A stretch of 35,609 nt of DNA from Parcubacteria bacterium OLB19 (GCA_001567365.1 JZEL01000016.1:1-35609), one strand, 5' to 3'; positions 1-9,685 are shown, counted from the stretch's first letter. The notes: generated from the sequence alone by a model not told the origin. Numbers and translations are program-made.

Positions 1-30
1 AAAAAAGAGGTGTGAAGACACCTCTTTTTT
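1..30. terminator. Perfect hairpin, bidirectional terminator
   Basis: A 13-bp perfect stem with loop GAAG, A6 on the left and T6 on the right, so it can terminate transcription from either side. It probably closes a gene that ends left of the window. Confidence 0.8.
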
Positions 31-48
31 CCGCCTTGGGTTTTCTAC

Positions 49-57
49 TGTTATACT
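49..57 (+). promoter_or_regulatory. Extended -10 promoter of mgtE
   Basis: TGTTATACT lies 7 nt before the mgtE ATG at 65. Transcription would begin at or next to the start codon, implying a leaderless mRNA. No convincing -35 is visible. Confidence 0.55.
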
Positions 58-64
58 TTAGTCT

Positions 65-1324
65 ATGGAAAAAGACCTTGATCATGAAATAAAAATTATT
101 ACTCGCCAACCAGCTGAACGATTGAATCATATGCGAGCTTTGTCTTTGCCTGAACAAAGCGCTGTGTTTCAAGAATTATCACCGCATGTCCAACAGATGA
201 TTTTAAATGAATTTCGGTTGGGAGAGATTGTTGACATGCTTGATCATATGGATCCGCGGCAAGCAGAAAAGGTATTGTCGAGAATAAAAGATACAAAACG
301 TCGTTCTAAGATCGTCAAAAGAATAAAAACTGAAGTTAGAGATAAGATTGAATACTTCTTGCGTTTTCATCCTAAAGCCACTACCTCACTTATCAGTTTC
401 AATTATGTACTTTTATCAGATAAAGCTACTATCGGTGAAGCAGCTGATGCGATTGAAGAACATTATCATGATACTGGTAAGTTCCCTGAAGTTTTGGTTT
501 ATGATGAGAAAGGGGAATTGAAAGGTGAGGTTTCGATTTCTACTTTGGTTCGATATAGAAATAGTTTTGTACTAAAAAAAGTTTGCGTTACCAGTACAAA
601 CAATCACCTATCGGGCGGAAGTGGCAGAAATTATTGATACACTTACTTCATCAAAGCGAAAAAAAAGTCATCGTTCTCGATAATGATCATAGTGTGCTTG
701 GCGTTATTTATGCTGATGAAGCTTTAGCTTTGTTTGGTAAATTGCCGGCCGAGTCATTGTATGATGTTAGTGGTGTGGATGAAGATGAGCGACCTTTTGA
801 CCCATCGTGGAACAAATTTAAAAATCGTTATAAGTGGTTGATTCTAAACCTTGCTACCGCCTTTTTGGCTGGTTCTATGATTTTTATATTTGAGGATACA
901 TTGACGGCTTTAGTAATTTTGGCTATGTATATACCAATTGTGGCTGGTATGGGTGGTAATGCAGCTAGTCAAACTTTTGCTGTTATGCTTCGTGGTATCA
1001 CGCTCGGTACGATTTCTTTGCGTAATGGAATGCAAGCCATAAAACGGGAAGTAGGGGCAGGTCTACTTAATGGTATTTTAATCGGCTCAATTGTGGCTAT
1101 TATATCTGTGATTTGGAATCATAGCGCTCTTCTTGGTCTGGTAGTTGGTCTCAGTATGATTGGTGTGCACATTATCGCTGGATTTTTCGGTGCCTTTGTA
1201 CCACTTACTTTTGAAACATCTAGGTAAGGATCCAGCCGCTACTTCTACAATATTTATTAGTACGGCTACCGATGTCTTTGGTTTATTTTTCCTTTTGGGG
1301 TTAGGAACTTTGATTTTGATGTAG
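65..1324 (+). CDS. mgtE: Magnesium transporter MgtE, frame-disrupted in three places
   Basis: MgtE channels import Mg2+ (or Co2+) and are gated by cytoplasmic N and CBS domains. The order here is MgtE_N helical domain (residues about 15-115), CBS region (about 115-230), then a five-helix membrane domain with the family signature PIVAGMGGNAASQT and a C-terminal segment ending LGLGTLILM. The reading frame breaks three times: an A7 run at 574-580, an A8 run at 659-666 and TTTT at 1209-1212. Removing one base from each gives one continuous protein of about 417 residues with normal MgtE content, including TITYRAEVAEIIDTLTSSKR between the first two breaks. As written, only fragments would be made. 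The breaks may be read errors or real decay. The 3' end overlaps the convergent fur-family gene. Confidence 0.85.
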
Positions 1325-1682
1325 TGATTTTGTGATTATTTTCACAAGTGCCACGAACAATAATATCAACACTGCTAATAGTAAAATCAGGTATCTTAAT
1401 TTTGCTGATTATTTTTTCATCACTCAAGCTGAAGTGAATGACTTTCTCACAATTATCACAAATAGCATGATGATGGTGATTGTGTTGTTTTTCGTATAAT
1501 GTTTCTTGATTATCAAAGTGAAGTTTCTTTACTAAACCCTCAGTTACAAATTTATCCAAATTTCTATAGATAGTAACTAAGTTGATAGCAGGTAACAGCT
1601 CGTGTATCTGAGAAGCAGATAATGTGGTCTTACTTTTATCTAAAATTTTTAAAATTTCCTCGCGGTGTTTGGTGTTCCTCAT
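1266..1682 (-). CDS. Fur/Zur-family metal-responsive repressor
   Basis: A 138-residue Fur-superfamily regulator. It has an N-terminal winged helix (ASQIHELLPAINLVTIYRNLDKF, about residues 23-45), then the metal-sensing HNHHHHAICDNC segment with a CxxC pair (about residues 67-78) and a dimerisation strand region. Fur-family proteins bind DNA as metal-loaded dimers. It is divergent from a ZIP transporter and the shared intergenic DNA holds two perfect 7-1-7 palindromes, so zinc sensing (Zur-like) is the likeliest role; Fur, Mur or PerR specificity cannot be told from sequence. The tail after GTCENN is unusual for the family and overlaps the end of mgtE by 59 bp, so the true stop may lie earlier if a frame error is present. 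Start at ATG 1682. Confidence 0.85.
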   Translation of the reverse strand: MRNTKHREEILKILDKSKTTLSASQIHELLPAINLVTIYRNLDKFVTEGLVKKLHFDNQETLYEKQHNHHHHAICDNCEKVIHFSLSDEKIISKIKIPDFTISSVDIIVRGTCENNHKITTSKSKFLTPKGKINQRHR

Positions 1683-1701
1683 TGCTAAATATTAACATTT
1701 A

Positions 1702-1716
1702 TGCAAATCATTTGCA
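1702..1716. promoter_or_regulatory. Fur/Zur-type operator 1
   Basis: TGCAAATCATTTGCA is a perfect 7-1-7 inverted repeat, the classical geometry of Fur-family boxes. It covers the -35 element (TTGCAA, 1712-1717) of the ZIP gene and lies 19 bp upstream of the regulator's start on the other strand. Confidence 0.75.
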
Positions 1717-1740
1717 AAAGTTTCATAACTAAATTATAAT
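1712..1740 (+). promoter_or_regulatory. Promoter of the ZIP transporter gene
   Basis: -35 TTGCAA at 1712-1717, 17-bp spacer, consensus -10 TATAAT at 1735-1740. Both hexamers are touched by the two palindromic operators, a layout expected to give repression by occlusion. Confidence 0.75.
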
Positions 1741-1755
1741 GCAAATTATTTGCAT
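1739..1755. promoter_or_regulatory. Fur/Zur-type operator 2
   Basis: ATGCAAATTATTTGCAT is a perfect 8-1-8 palindrome containing the same 7-1-7 core as operator 1 apart from the central base. It begins at the end of the -10 box. The two centres are 38 bp apart. Confidence 0.75.
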
Positions 1756-1777
1756 ATTATTTAGTGATTAAAGATTT

Positions 1778-2575
1778 ATGGTTATAGAAGTTTGGTTAGC
1801 GGTTTTAGCGATAATGTTGGTTTCACTGGCTGGTGTTCTGTTTATTAATAAGTTCACCAAAGATTTTTTTGAGCAAAGATTACCATTTTTAGTATCTTTC
1901 TCTGCTGGAGTATTTTTGGTAACTGCTGGAGCTTTGATTTTTGAGGTCTTTGAGCTGTCGCCATCGGTAGCGGTGGGAGTGATGATGATTGTGGTTGGGT
2001 ATTTATTAGCTTGGTTGCTTCAACGTTTATTACCTGAAACACACCATCATCATGATAATGATTGTGTTATTCATAAAGGAGGAGCCAAAAAATTAATAAT
2101 CGGTGATGGTATTCATAATATAGCCGATGGTATTGTCTTAATCACAGCTTTCTCAGTCTCTTCGGTGTTGGGTTTTGCTATTACTGTGTCTATTATTATT
2201 CATGAAGCCTTGCAGGAAATCTCTGAATTTTTTGTTTTGCGTCAAGCTGGTTACTCTACCAAGCAAGCGTTACTAATTAATTTTGCTGTCTCTGGTACAA
2301 TCATTATCGGTGTAGTTTTGGGTTATTTTGCTTTAGCTTCAGAAAGTTTAGAGTTAGTTCTGTTAGCTGTTAGTGCTGGTTTCTTCATTCAGGTAGTTAT
2401 TCATGATCTTTTGCCAAAACGTTCACATCACGAAACTAAAAATGAGTTTTTTAAACATGTAATTTTGGTGGTGCTAGGTGTTATTACCATGGGTTATTTA
2501 GCCAACTCTTTAACTGAAGAACATGTTCACGGTGACGGAGAATCTCATCTGGAGGAAGGATTAGATTCTCACTAA
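1778..2575 (+). CDS. ZIP-family divalent metal (zinc) transporter
   Basis: A 265-residue polytopic membrane protein of the ZIP family, which moves Zn2+ or related ions into the cytoplasm. The two diagnostic metal-site helices are present: GDGIHNIADG (HN at 113-114, D117) and IHEALQEISEF (H142, E143, E147). A histidine loop (ETHHHHDND, about residues 87-95) and a His/Glu-rich C-terminus (HVHGDGESH) resemble the metal-gathering loops of the family. About eight hydrophobic segments are visible. The gene is transcribed from a promoter overlapped by two Fur/Zur-type palindromes and is divergent from the Fur-family gene, so metal-dependent repression is the natural inference. Start at ATG 1778, about 30 nt after the predicted transcription start. 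Confidence 0.9.
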   Translation: MVIEVWLAVLAIMLVSLAGVLFINKFTKDFFEQRLPFLVSFSAGVFLVTAGALIFEVFELSPSVAVGVMMIVVGYLLAWLLQRLLPETHHHHDNDCVIHKGGAKKLIIGDGIHNIADGIVLITAFSVSSVLGFAITVSIIIHEALQEISEFFVLRQAGYSTKQALLINFAVSGTIIIGVVLGYFALASESLELVLLAVSAGFFIQVVIHDLLPKRSHHETKNEFFKHVILVVLGVITMGYLANSLTEEHVHGDGESHLEEGLDSH

Positions 2576-2587
2576 TTTTTAGGTATC

Positions 2588-2596
2588 TGTTATAAT
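2588..2596 (+). promoter_or_regulatory. Extended -10 promoter of the DUF192 gene
   Basis: TGTTATAAT with a consensus -10, ending 8 nt before the ATG at 2605. A leaderless transcript is implied. Confidence 0.6.
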
Positions 2597-2604
2597 CATT
2601 CATT

Positions 2605-3232
2605 ATGTCGCGGATGGGTGTTTGGCCGATTTATGTTTTGCTTACTTTGCTCTTAATCATGGGTGGAGCTTTTGCTTACTTCACGGACAAAAATAACAAA
2701 CTCATTGCTGAAGAAAAACAAGCACTAGCTAAGGCAAAATTGGAAGAGAGTATTAAAGCAGGGAAAAAAAACTTCCGATTCAAATGTTGCTACAAATACC
2801 GTTTCTAATTCTAACGAATCTTCAGAAGAGCAGAATGTAACAAATCAGAATGATTGGCGTAGTATTTATCCAAAGACACAAGATTTAAAGATTGCAGATA
2901 TCCTAGTACAAGCTTCAGTAGCTAAAACTTGGGCAGAACGTATAAAAGGTTTGTCAGACACACCGTTTTTACCGGAGGAGGTGGTAAAACTTTTTATTTT
3001 TGACACCATGGGCGAACATTCAATTTGGATGAAAGACATGAATTACGCTATCGATATTATTTGGGTGGATAATCAAAATAAAATTGTGGACATCAAGAAA
3101 AACGCTACTCCGGAAAGCTATCCTGAATCTTTTTCACCAAAGACCGAAGCTTTGTATGTAATTGAAACGGCGTCTGGCTTTGTTGATAAACACAAAATAA
3201 AGATCGGTGACACTGTGACTTTACCAGAGTAG
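2605..3232 (+). CDS. Membrane-anchored DUF192 protein, one frameshift
   Basis: The N-terminus is a signal anchor (about residues 7-25, YVLLTLLLIMGGAFAYF), followed by a charged linker rich in Asn, Ser and Glu and a C-terminal DUF192 domain. The domain is recognisable from AERIKGLSDTPFL, the central GEHSIWMKDMNYAIDIIWVD, and the ending YVIETASGFVDKHKIKIGD. DUF192 proteins are small secreted or periplasmic beta-rich proteins of unknown biochemical role. The frame breaks at the A8 run 2764-2771; dropping one A joins AGKKTSDSNVA and gives about 208 residues. As written the C-terminal domain would not be linked to the anchor. Confidence 0.8.
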
Positions 3233-3249
3233 GTTTTTATGTCATTATT

Positions 3250-3604
3250 ATCATCGCATGATAATCGCTTTGTTCTTGTAACAAAGAGGAAAGTCCGAAC
3301 ACGCCCGTAGTAATACGGAGAACGGTAGCGGGTAACACCCGTCGTATCATTGATATAGAGGTGCGAGCAGAGACGTCGTGAGCGAAAGCAAGCGAATTCC
3401 CTCAGGGAATAGCCGGTCTGGTAACAGACTGGGTGAAACGGCAAAATCCTTACTTGCGTGCAAGGTCGTGCTCAGTAATGAGAGAACCGCATGAGGTAAG
3501 TGGTAACACTTATCCTAGGTATATGATTATCCAGAACGCCTTGGCTTAACGTTAGAAAATATTAGTGTTAAGCCAAGCGTTCTGACAGAATTCGGCTTAT
3601 ATGC
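3250..3604 (+). ncRNA. rnpB: RNase P RNA
   Basis: The catalytic RNA of RNase P, which trims tRNA 5' leaders. The universal 5' core AGAGGAAAGTCCGAACAC is at about 3286-3303 and the universal 3' core ACAGAATTCGGCTTAT at 3585-3600. Between them are GAACGGTAGCGGGTAA, GCGAGCAGAGACGTCGTGAG-like and GGTGAAACGGCAAAATCC segments typical of bacterial type A RNA. P2 can form between GATAATC (3260-3266) and GATTATC (3525-3531), and the P3-like hairpin is CTTTGTT/AACAAAG. P1 is hard to see (possibly GCAT/ATGC), so both ends are approximate. A long hairpin at 3533-3583 is inserted between the P2 3' strand and the 3' core, where most bacteria have only a few nucleotides. Confidence 0.92.
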
Positions 3605-3637
3605 ATACAAACACCCCAGTAATTGGGGTGTTTGTAT
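3605..3637 (+). terminator. Terminator after rnpB
   Basis: A 13-bp perfect stem (ATACAAACACCCC paired with GGGGTGTTTGTAT) with a 7-nt loop directly after the RNase P RNA. The T tract is interrupted (TTTGTATTTGTG). Confidence 0.75.
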
Positions 3638-3640
3638 TTG

Positions 3641-3649
3641 TGTTACAAT
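3641..3649 (+). promoter_or_regulatory. Extended -10 promoter
   Basis: TGTTACAAT, 20 nt upstream of the ATG at 3670, immediately after the rnpB terminator. Confidence 0.5.
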
Positions 3650-3669
3650 GCTAAGGATAATTTTATTGT

Positions 3670-6168
3670 ATGAAAGATAATATATTCTTACCTCGTTTTA
3701 ATAGTTTGGCTAAGGATAGCATTGGGGAGTGGTTACAAACTTTGGCCAGATTTTTCTTTATTTTAACCTTCTGTTTATTACCTGTGTTTTTTATACCAGG
3801 TGTTGAAATCGGTCTTGGTTTTGCAAAAACATATTTTGTGGTTGTTGGTACTTCTATAACATTAATTTTGCTCAGTCTGACCATTTTGAGACGTGGAGTG
3901 GTTAATTTTCATTTTCCTCTGCCTCTAGTTTTCTTTTTGGTTATTTGTGCTGTTGGCTTCAGCTTCAGCTTTGCTGTCTGGAGATAGACAAGATTCACTT
4001 TGGGGTAATAGTTTAGAGGTTCAAACGGTGGGATTTTTTGTGTTGATGGGTATGGTTATTACCGCCTCTCTAATGATAGGTAAATCAAAATTAGCCATAA
4101 CTAAGCTGTTTATATTTTCTGGTCTCGTTTCCTTGCTTTTGTTGGTAATACAGACACTTCGTTTGTTCTTAGGTCCGGAATTTTTATCTTTTAATCAATT
4201 TTTAGCTAGTACCAGTACGTATGTAGGTAGTTTCAATGATCTGGCTTTGTTTTCTGGTTTGGTTTTGTTGGTCTCAATGATTCTGATTCAGGGAGTAAGT
4301 TTCGGATGGTTGGGTAGAGTCGCCTTGTCTTTAACGACTATTCTGTCTCTTTTGATGTTGGCAATAGTAAATTTTTCCTTCGTTTGGTTGATAATAGGAA
4401 CCCTCAGTCTTTTAATGTTGTTGTATCTTTTATCAAAAGATACATGGTTGCGACTTGAAAATGAGGAAAGAAAAAACACTTCACCTTTTGCTGTAGCTAT
4501 GATTTTGTTGGTAGTGTTAACCTCTTTGGTTTTTGTGGTTGGTGGCAACAATCTCGGCTCGGCTATTAGTAAAATGACAGGCATTAGTTATCTTGAGGTT
4601 AGACCGTCTTTTGATGCAACTATGGATTTAGTGAGAGCAACTTATTCGAATAATGTTCTACTTGGTGTTGGTCCTAATCGTTTTGAAGATGCATGGCGAC
4701 AATACAAAGATCCAATTATAAATGAAACAAATTTCTGGTCGACTGATTTTACGGCTGGTAATGGTTTTATCCCTACGTTGTTTGTCACAACCGGTTTGGC
4801 TGGGGCTCTAGCAATTGTGGTTTTTCTTCTGGCTTTTATCTATGCAGCTATCGTACTCTTATCGCCACTAAACTTGAAGACGGTTGGCATTTGATTGGTG
4901 TTCTTACTTTTGTTTCAGCTTTGTATCTTTGGTTGATTGCTATTGTTTATGTACCGGGTAGTTTTATCATGTTAATGACTGCCTTAATGACTGGTCTGTC
5001 TCTTGCTGTATATAGTGCCAATAATTTGGCAAAGAATTTCAGTATCAATGTGGTTGAGAATCGTCAATATGGTTTATTACTAATCATCTTTGTTTTGTTT
5101 GTTATTGGTTTTGTGACTTTTGCTACTTACAATGTTAGTCGTCAGTTTTTGGCGCAAACAAATTATTTCAAGGTTGTGCAGGCTTTTTCACAAAATAAAC
5201 CTCTAGCAGAGATTGATGTTATGCTTCAAAGTTCAGAACAGCTATTTGGTCAGGATATGTATATAGCAGAACGAGCCAAATTGCGTTTGGATGAATTAAA
5301 TAGGTTGTTGGCCATTAGTGAACCAACAGTCGCTGATCAGCAGACATTTCAATCAGCTTTAATGGAAGGTATCGCTTTGTCTGAGAAGGCGATTAGTGTC
5401 GATTCAACAAACCCGTTAAATTATGCTCTTTTAGCCAGTTTTTATGGTTTGTTAGATCCATCACAATCTAATGAAGTAAAAGATCGTCGCGATGGTGCCA
5501 TGGAGAGAGTTAAGCAATTAGATCCTAAGAACCCTAGTTACTTATTATTGGCAGCACAATTTTCTGCTCGTCATGGTGATTTTGTTTCGGCGAGAAGTCA
5601 TTTAAATGAGGCTATCAAACTCAAGAATAATTATACTGACGCTTTGTTTATGTTGTCTCAAATAGACATTAGTGAAGGTAATACTGATTCGGCAATAAAA
5701 GTAACTAATTCTATGATTGCTATTGAGCCATTTAATCCAACCCGCTATTTCCAATTGGGTATTCTCTTAGCTACTGCAAAAGATTTGGAAGGTGCTGAAA
5801 AAGCCTTTAAAGAAGCAATTCGTCTTGATAATAATTATGCCAATGCGCGTTATTTCTTAGCTCTCACTTACTTGGATATGGATAGAAAAGATGAGGCTTT
5901 GACAGAGCTTAAATTCATAGAAAATACTAATCCTGATAATCAAGGATTAAAAGATCTTATTTTGGCGGTAGAAAGTGGTCAATTTACAAAACCAGAATCA
6001 GGATTTGAAGTTCCGGTAAATGATGGTAGTGTAGTAGAAACAGAAGAAGATGTTACTACAGCCACTGAGGTGCCAGATACAGAATTATTGAAACCTGTAA
6101 ATCAAGTGGAGGGTGGTAATGAAGAACTGAAAAAACAAGAAGATAATTCAAATGAAGTCGTCGAATAG
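3670..6168 (+). CDS. O-antigen ligase-like membrane protein with TPR tail, two frameshifts
   Basis: About 830 residues when joined. The N-terminal two thirds is a run of roughly 12 hydrophobic helices with a loop carrying SGDRQDSLWGNSLEVQT and, further on, LLGVGPNRFEDAWRQYKDP, the layout of Wzy/WaaL-type polysaccharide polymerase or ligase proteins. The C-terminal third (from about residue 540) holds tetratricopeptide repeats (for example FQLGILLATAKDLEGAEKAFKEAI, DNNYANARYFLALTYLDMDR) and ends in an acidic low-complexity tail. The frame breaks near 3944-3946 (one extra T; joined as VIVLLASASALLSGDR) and again between about 4834 and 4856 (one base missing), after which the frame reads YRTLIATKLEDGWHLIGVL. 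It precedes murJ by 8 nt, consistent with a cell-envelope polysaccharide operon. Substrate unknown. Confidence 0.75.
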
Positions 6169-6176
6169 TTTGTGAT

Positions 6177-7841
6177 ATGGTAAAGAGGGTGATAAAGCTT
6201 ATGTATAGTGAAATACGCGGTCTGCATCAGGCCGCGTATATTCTTGCGCTCTTTGCTTTTGGTTCTCAACTTCTGGCTTTGGTTCGAGATAGAATGTTGG
6301 CGCATACTTTTGGTGCTGGGAATGAGCTTGATTTGTACTATGCAGCTTTTAAAATCCCAGATTTACTATTTGCGCTTTTTGCTTCAGTTTTATCTGTTTA
6401 TGTTCTCTTGCCGTTTGTTACTAGAGCTAGAGAAAATGATAGTGCAAAATCTGGTGCCAACATTCTTGGTCAGATGTTTACCATCTTTTTGATAACGTAT
6501 GCTTTGGTAGCAACTTTGTTATTCATTTTTGCTCCGTATGTGATTAAGTTAGTTTTTCCAGGTTTGGTCGATGATAGCGAAACTCTAGTCACTCTTTTCC
6601 GAATCTTGTTACTCCAACCGTTATTTTTAGGTATATCAAGTTTGTTTGGTGTTGTAACACAACTCTCACAACGTTTTGTTTTATACGCTATCAGTCCACT
6701 TATATATAACATTGGTATTATTTTTGGTATTGCAGTTTTGTATCCGGTTTTAGGTTTGATTGGTTTGGTTGGGGGAGTAGTGGTTGGAGCAATTGGACAT
6801 ATGTTGGTACAATTACCACTTATTATAAAAAGTGAATTGAACTTTAGTTTGGTTAAGAGGTTTGATTTTAGTTTGCTACGTTCTATATTTTTTGTGGCTG
6901 TGCCACGTGCTATCACGCTTTCGATTCAACAGGTAGTATTGTTGGTTTTAATAAGTATGGCAACTTTGATGACGGCTGGATCAGTATCTATTTTTCAATT
7001 TGCCTATAACTTACAATCAGTACCATTAGCTATTATTGGTATGAGTTATTCTGTGGCTGCTTTTCCTGTTTTAGCCAACCTTATCGCTCAAAATAAACAG
7101 GATATTTTTAATATTCATGTTTATACTGCATTGCGACATATTATATTTTGGTCGTTTCCAATAATTGCTCTTATCGTCGTACTGCGGGCTCAGATAGTGC
7201 GTGTGGTGCTCGGTAGTGGTGCTTTTGATTGGAATGATACGCGTCTTACTGCGGCTATGTTGGCTCTATTTACGATTGCTCTTACGGCACAATCATTTAT
7301 GTTACTTTTGATTAGAGCCTTTTACGCTGGTGGTAATACGCGTCTACCATTAATCATTGCCTTAATTGGTGCTAGTGTCGCTATCTCTTCTGCTTATTTA
7401 TTTTTGCACTATTTTGCCACTTCTAATGCTTTTAGACACACGCTTGAAAGTTTGTTTCGTCTGGAAGGTGTGTCTGGAACAGAAGTGTTTATCCTTGCTT
7501 TAGCGTTTGTGACTGGAGTGATAGTTGAAATGCTTATCTTGATTGTGGTAGCGACCTCATTGTTTGGTATTAAATGGGATGGTATTTGGCGCCGTTTGTT
7601 CGAAGCTATCTCTGCGGCATTGGTAGCTGGTCTTTCTGCCTACGCTACGCTTATTTTTGTGGTAGATGGTATAAATCAGGAAACTTTTATTGGTATTTTG
7701 TTACAGGGTGTCGTAGCGGGAATTGTTGGTGTTGTTGGTGCTGTTGTAACTTATCGTTTGCTTAAATCTAAAGAATTAGAAGAAATCTCTAAGTCACTTC
7801 ATGCAAAATTCTTTAAAAAGGACGTTATTGGACCACAGTAA
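6177..7841 (+). CDS. murJ: Lipid II flippase MurJ
   Basis: A 554-residue member of the MVF/MurJ family of the MOP superfamily, which flips lipid-linked peptidoglycan precursor across the inner membrane. About 14 transmembrane segments are visible. The N-terminus carries the typical GSQLLALVRDRMLAHTFGAGNELDLYYAAFKIPDLL region (about residues 28-63) and the middle FIPRAITLSIQQ-like segment (VPRAITLSIQQV). The length is normal and the frame intact. It follows the O-antigen-ligase-like gene by 8 nt and likely shares its transcript. The start may be ATG 6177, or ATG 6201, which has the purine-rich AGAGGG 11 nt upstream and would remove eight residues. Confidence 0.9.
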   Translation: MVKRVIKLMYSEIRGLHQAAYILALFAFGSQLLALVRDRMLAHTFGAGNELDLYYAAFKIPDLLFALFASVLSVYVLLPFVTRARENDSAKSGANILGQMFTIFLITYALVATLLFIFAPYVIKLVFPGLVDDSETLVTLFRILLLQPLFLGISSLFGVVTQLSQRFVLYAISPLIYNIGIIFGIAVLYPVLGLIGLVGGVVVGAIGHMLVQLPLIIKSELNFSLVKRFDFSLLRSIFFVAVPRAITLSIQQVVLLVLISMATLMTAGSVSIFQFAYNLQSVPLAIIGMSYSVAAFPVLANLIAQNKQDIFNIHVYTALRHIIFWSFPIIALIVVLRAQIVRVVLGSGAFDWNDTRLTAAMLALFTIALTAQSFMLLLIRAFYAGGNTRLPLIIALIGASVAISSAYLFLHYFATSNAFRHTLESLFRLEGVSGTEVFILALAFVTGVIVEMLILIVVATSLFGIKWDGIWRRLFEAISAALVAGLSAYATLIFVVDGINQETFIGILLQGVVAGIVGVVGAVVTYRLLKSKELEEISKSLHAKFFKKDVIGPQ

Positions 7842-7891
7842 TTTTACCCCTAGTCTTTCGTTGCTAATTGCGGTAGAGTAGGCAAATATTT

Positions 7892-9685
7892 ATGGAAAAA
7901 CAAATACGTAATTTTAGTATTATTGCTCACATCGATCATGGAAAATCGACTTTGGCTGATCGTATGCTCGAAATTACCAAAACCGTTGAGGCCCGAAAAA
8001 TGAAAGAGCAAGTGCTTGATTCTATGGACTTGGAACGTGAACGTGGTATCACTATCAAAATGCAACCAGTTCGTATGAATTATCAATTGGCTGGACACAA
8101 TTATGAATTAAATTTAATTGATACGCCTGGGCATATTGATTTTTCCTATGAAGTATCTCGAGCTTTGAAAGCAGTTGAAGGAGTCTTGCTTTTAGTGGAC
8201 AGTACGCAAGGAGTACAGGCACAGACCTTAACAACCCTACAAATGGCAAAGGAACAAGGTTTAGCTATTATTCCAGTTTTGACCAAAATTGATGTACCAC
8301 ACTCGCGAATTGACGAGGTAAGTGATGAGGTGGTTACTCTCTTGTCTTGTGACCGAGATGATATCGTATTGGTGTCAGGTAAGACGGGAGCGGGGGTGGA
8401 TAAACTCCTCGAGCAAATTTGTCTGCGTATTCCAAAGCCACAACCAAGCACTTTAGATACTTACCGGGGTCTTATTTTTGATTTTCAATATTCAAACCAT
8501 CGAGGGATTATTGTCTTCATGCGTGTATTTGACGGTGAAGTAAAAAAAGGAGACATTCTTCGGTTTAATGCTAGTGGACGAACGTTTACGGCTCTTGAGG
8601 TTGGAGTGGTAACACCAGGTGAAACTTCAGTAGCATCACTTCGGGCTGGTGAGATTGGCTATATTGTTACTGGTATAAAAGAGCCGGGAGTGGCATCGGT
8701 CGGTGATACTTTAGTGTTAGATAAAAATCCAGTGGCATCACTTCCTGGTTATATGGAAGCTAGACCGGTGGTTTGGGCCTCGGTTTTCCCTGATGATCAA
8801 GATGATTTCACTATTCTTCGTCAATCACTTGAAAGATTAAAATTGTCTGACTCTTCTTTATCTTATGAAGAAGAATCTTCTGGTGTTTTAGGTCGAGGTT
8901 TTCGCTGTGGTTTTTTGGGAATGCTCCATATGGAAATTATCGCTGAAAGATTACGAAGAGAATTTTCGGTGGAACTTATTATCACCGCTCCTTCAATTGC
9001 TTATGAAGTGAAATATCTTGATGGTTCAATAGAAAATATTTATGCTGCTTCACGTTTTCCAGATCATGGTGAGAAAGTTACAATTCGCGAACCATGGATT
9101 TTGGGACAAATTATCTTACCGCCTACTTACATGGGGTCTGTACTCACTTTGCTTTATGAACACGAGGCTCAAGTGATAGACACAGAAGTGTTTGGTGATG
9201 GACGAAATATTGTGTCGATTGAAATGCCTCTACGTGAATTAATGCGCAACTTTTTTGATAAACTCAAAAATGTCACTAGCGGTTATGGGTCACTATCTTA
9301 TGAAATTGCTGAAATGAGACCAGCTGAAGTAGTGCGTCTTGATGTTTTAGTGGCAGAAGAGTTAATTCCGGCATTCTCTCGAGTGGTGGGTGAAAGACGA
9401 GCTGAATTTGATGCTCGAGCTGTAGTAGAAAAGCTTTATGATACTTTGCCACGACAACAGTTTGTGACCAAAATCCAAGCAAAAGTGCGAGGTAAGATTA
9501 TTGCTTCAAAAACTCTTTCAGCTCTAAAGAAAGATGTTACTGGACATCTGTATGGTGGAGATATTACACGCAAGATGAAACTACGCGAAAATCAAAAACG
9601 CGGTAAAAAGAAGATGTTGGAACGAGGGAAAGGAAAAGTCCATATCCCACAAGAAGTTTTTATGAAGATGGTGAAGTCTGAGTAG
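7892..9685 (+). CDS. lepA: Elongation factor 4 (LepA), translational GTPase
   Basis: 597 residues, full length for LepA (about 600). This ribosome-associated GTPase acts on stalled or mistranslocated ribosomes. G1 is AHIDHGKST (residues 12-20), the switch region RERGITIK, G3 DTPGH, G4 as TKID, then EF-G-like domains II, III and V, and the LepA-specific C-terminal domain ending in KMLERGKGKVHIPQEVF. The G4 motif reads TKID where NKID is usual, a known variant. The frame is intact. No clear Shine-Dalgarno precedes the ATG at 7892. Confidence 0.97.
   Translation: MEKQIRNFSIIAHIDHGKSTLADRMLEITKTVEARKMKEQVLDSMDLERERGITIKMQPVRMNYQLAGHNYELNLIDTPGHIDFSYEVSRALKAVEGVLLLVDSTQGVQAQTLTTLQMAKEQGLAIIPVLTKIDVPHSRIDEVSDEVVTLLSCDRDDIVLVSGKTGAGVDKLLEQICLRIPKPQPSTLDTYRGLIFDFQYSNHRGIIVFMRVFDGEVKKGDILRFNASGRTFTALEVGVVTPGETSVASLRAGEIGYIVTGIKEPGVASVGDTLVLDKNPVASLPGYMEARPVVWASVFPDDQDDFTILRQSLERLKLSDSSLSYEEESSGVLGRGFRCGFLGMLHMEIIAERLRREFSVELIITAPSIAYEVKYLDGSIENIYAASRFPDHGEKVTIREPWILGQIILPPTYMGSVLTLLYEHEAQVIDTEVFGDGRNIVSIEMPLRELMRNFFDKLKNVTSGYGSLSYEIAEMRPAEVVRLDVLVAEELIPAFSRVVGERRAEFDARAVVEKLYDTLPRQQFVTKIQAKVRGKIIASKTLSALKKDVTGHLYGGDITRKMKLRENQKRGKKKMLERGKGKVHIPQEVFMKMVKSE

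Noticed and set aside
574-666. Programmed frameshifting in mgtE
   Set aside because: Two successive shifts 85 bp apart plus a third at TTTT, with no conserved slippery site plus stimulator, fit run-length error or decay better.
3118-3444. Minus-strand reading frame of 108 codons across the DUF192 end and rnpB
   Set aside because: It lies antisense to the conserved RNase P RNA core and to the DUF192 domain, with no family resemblance.
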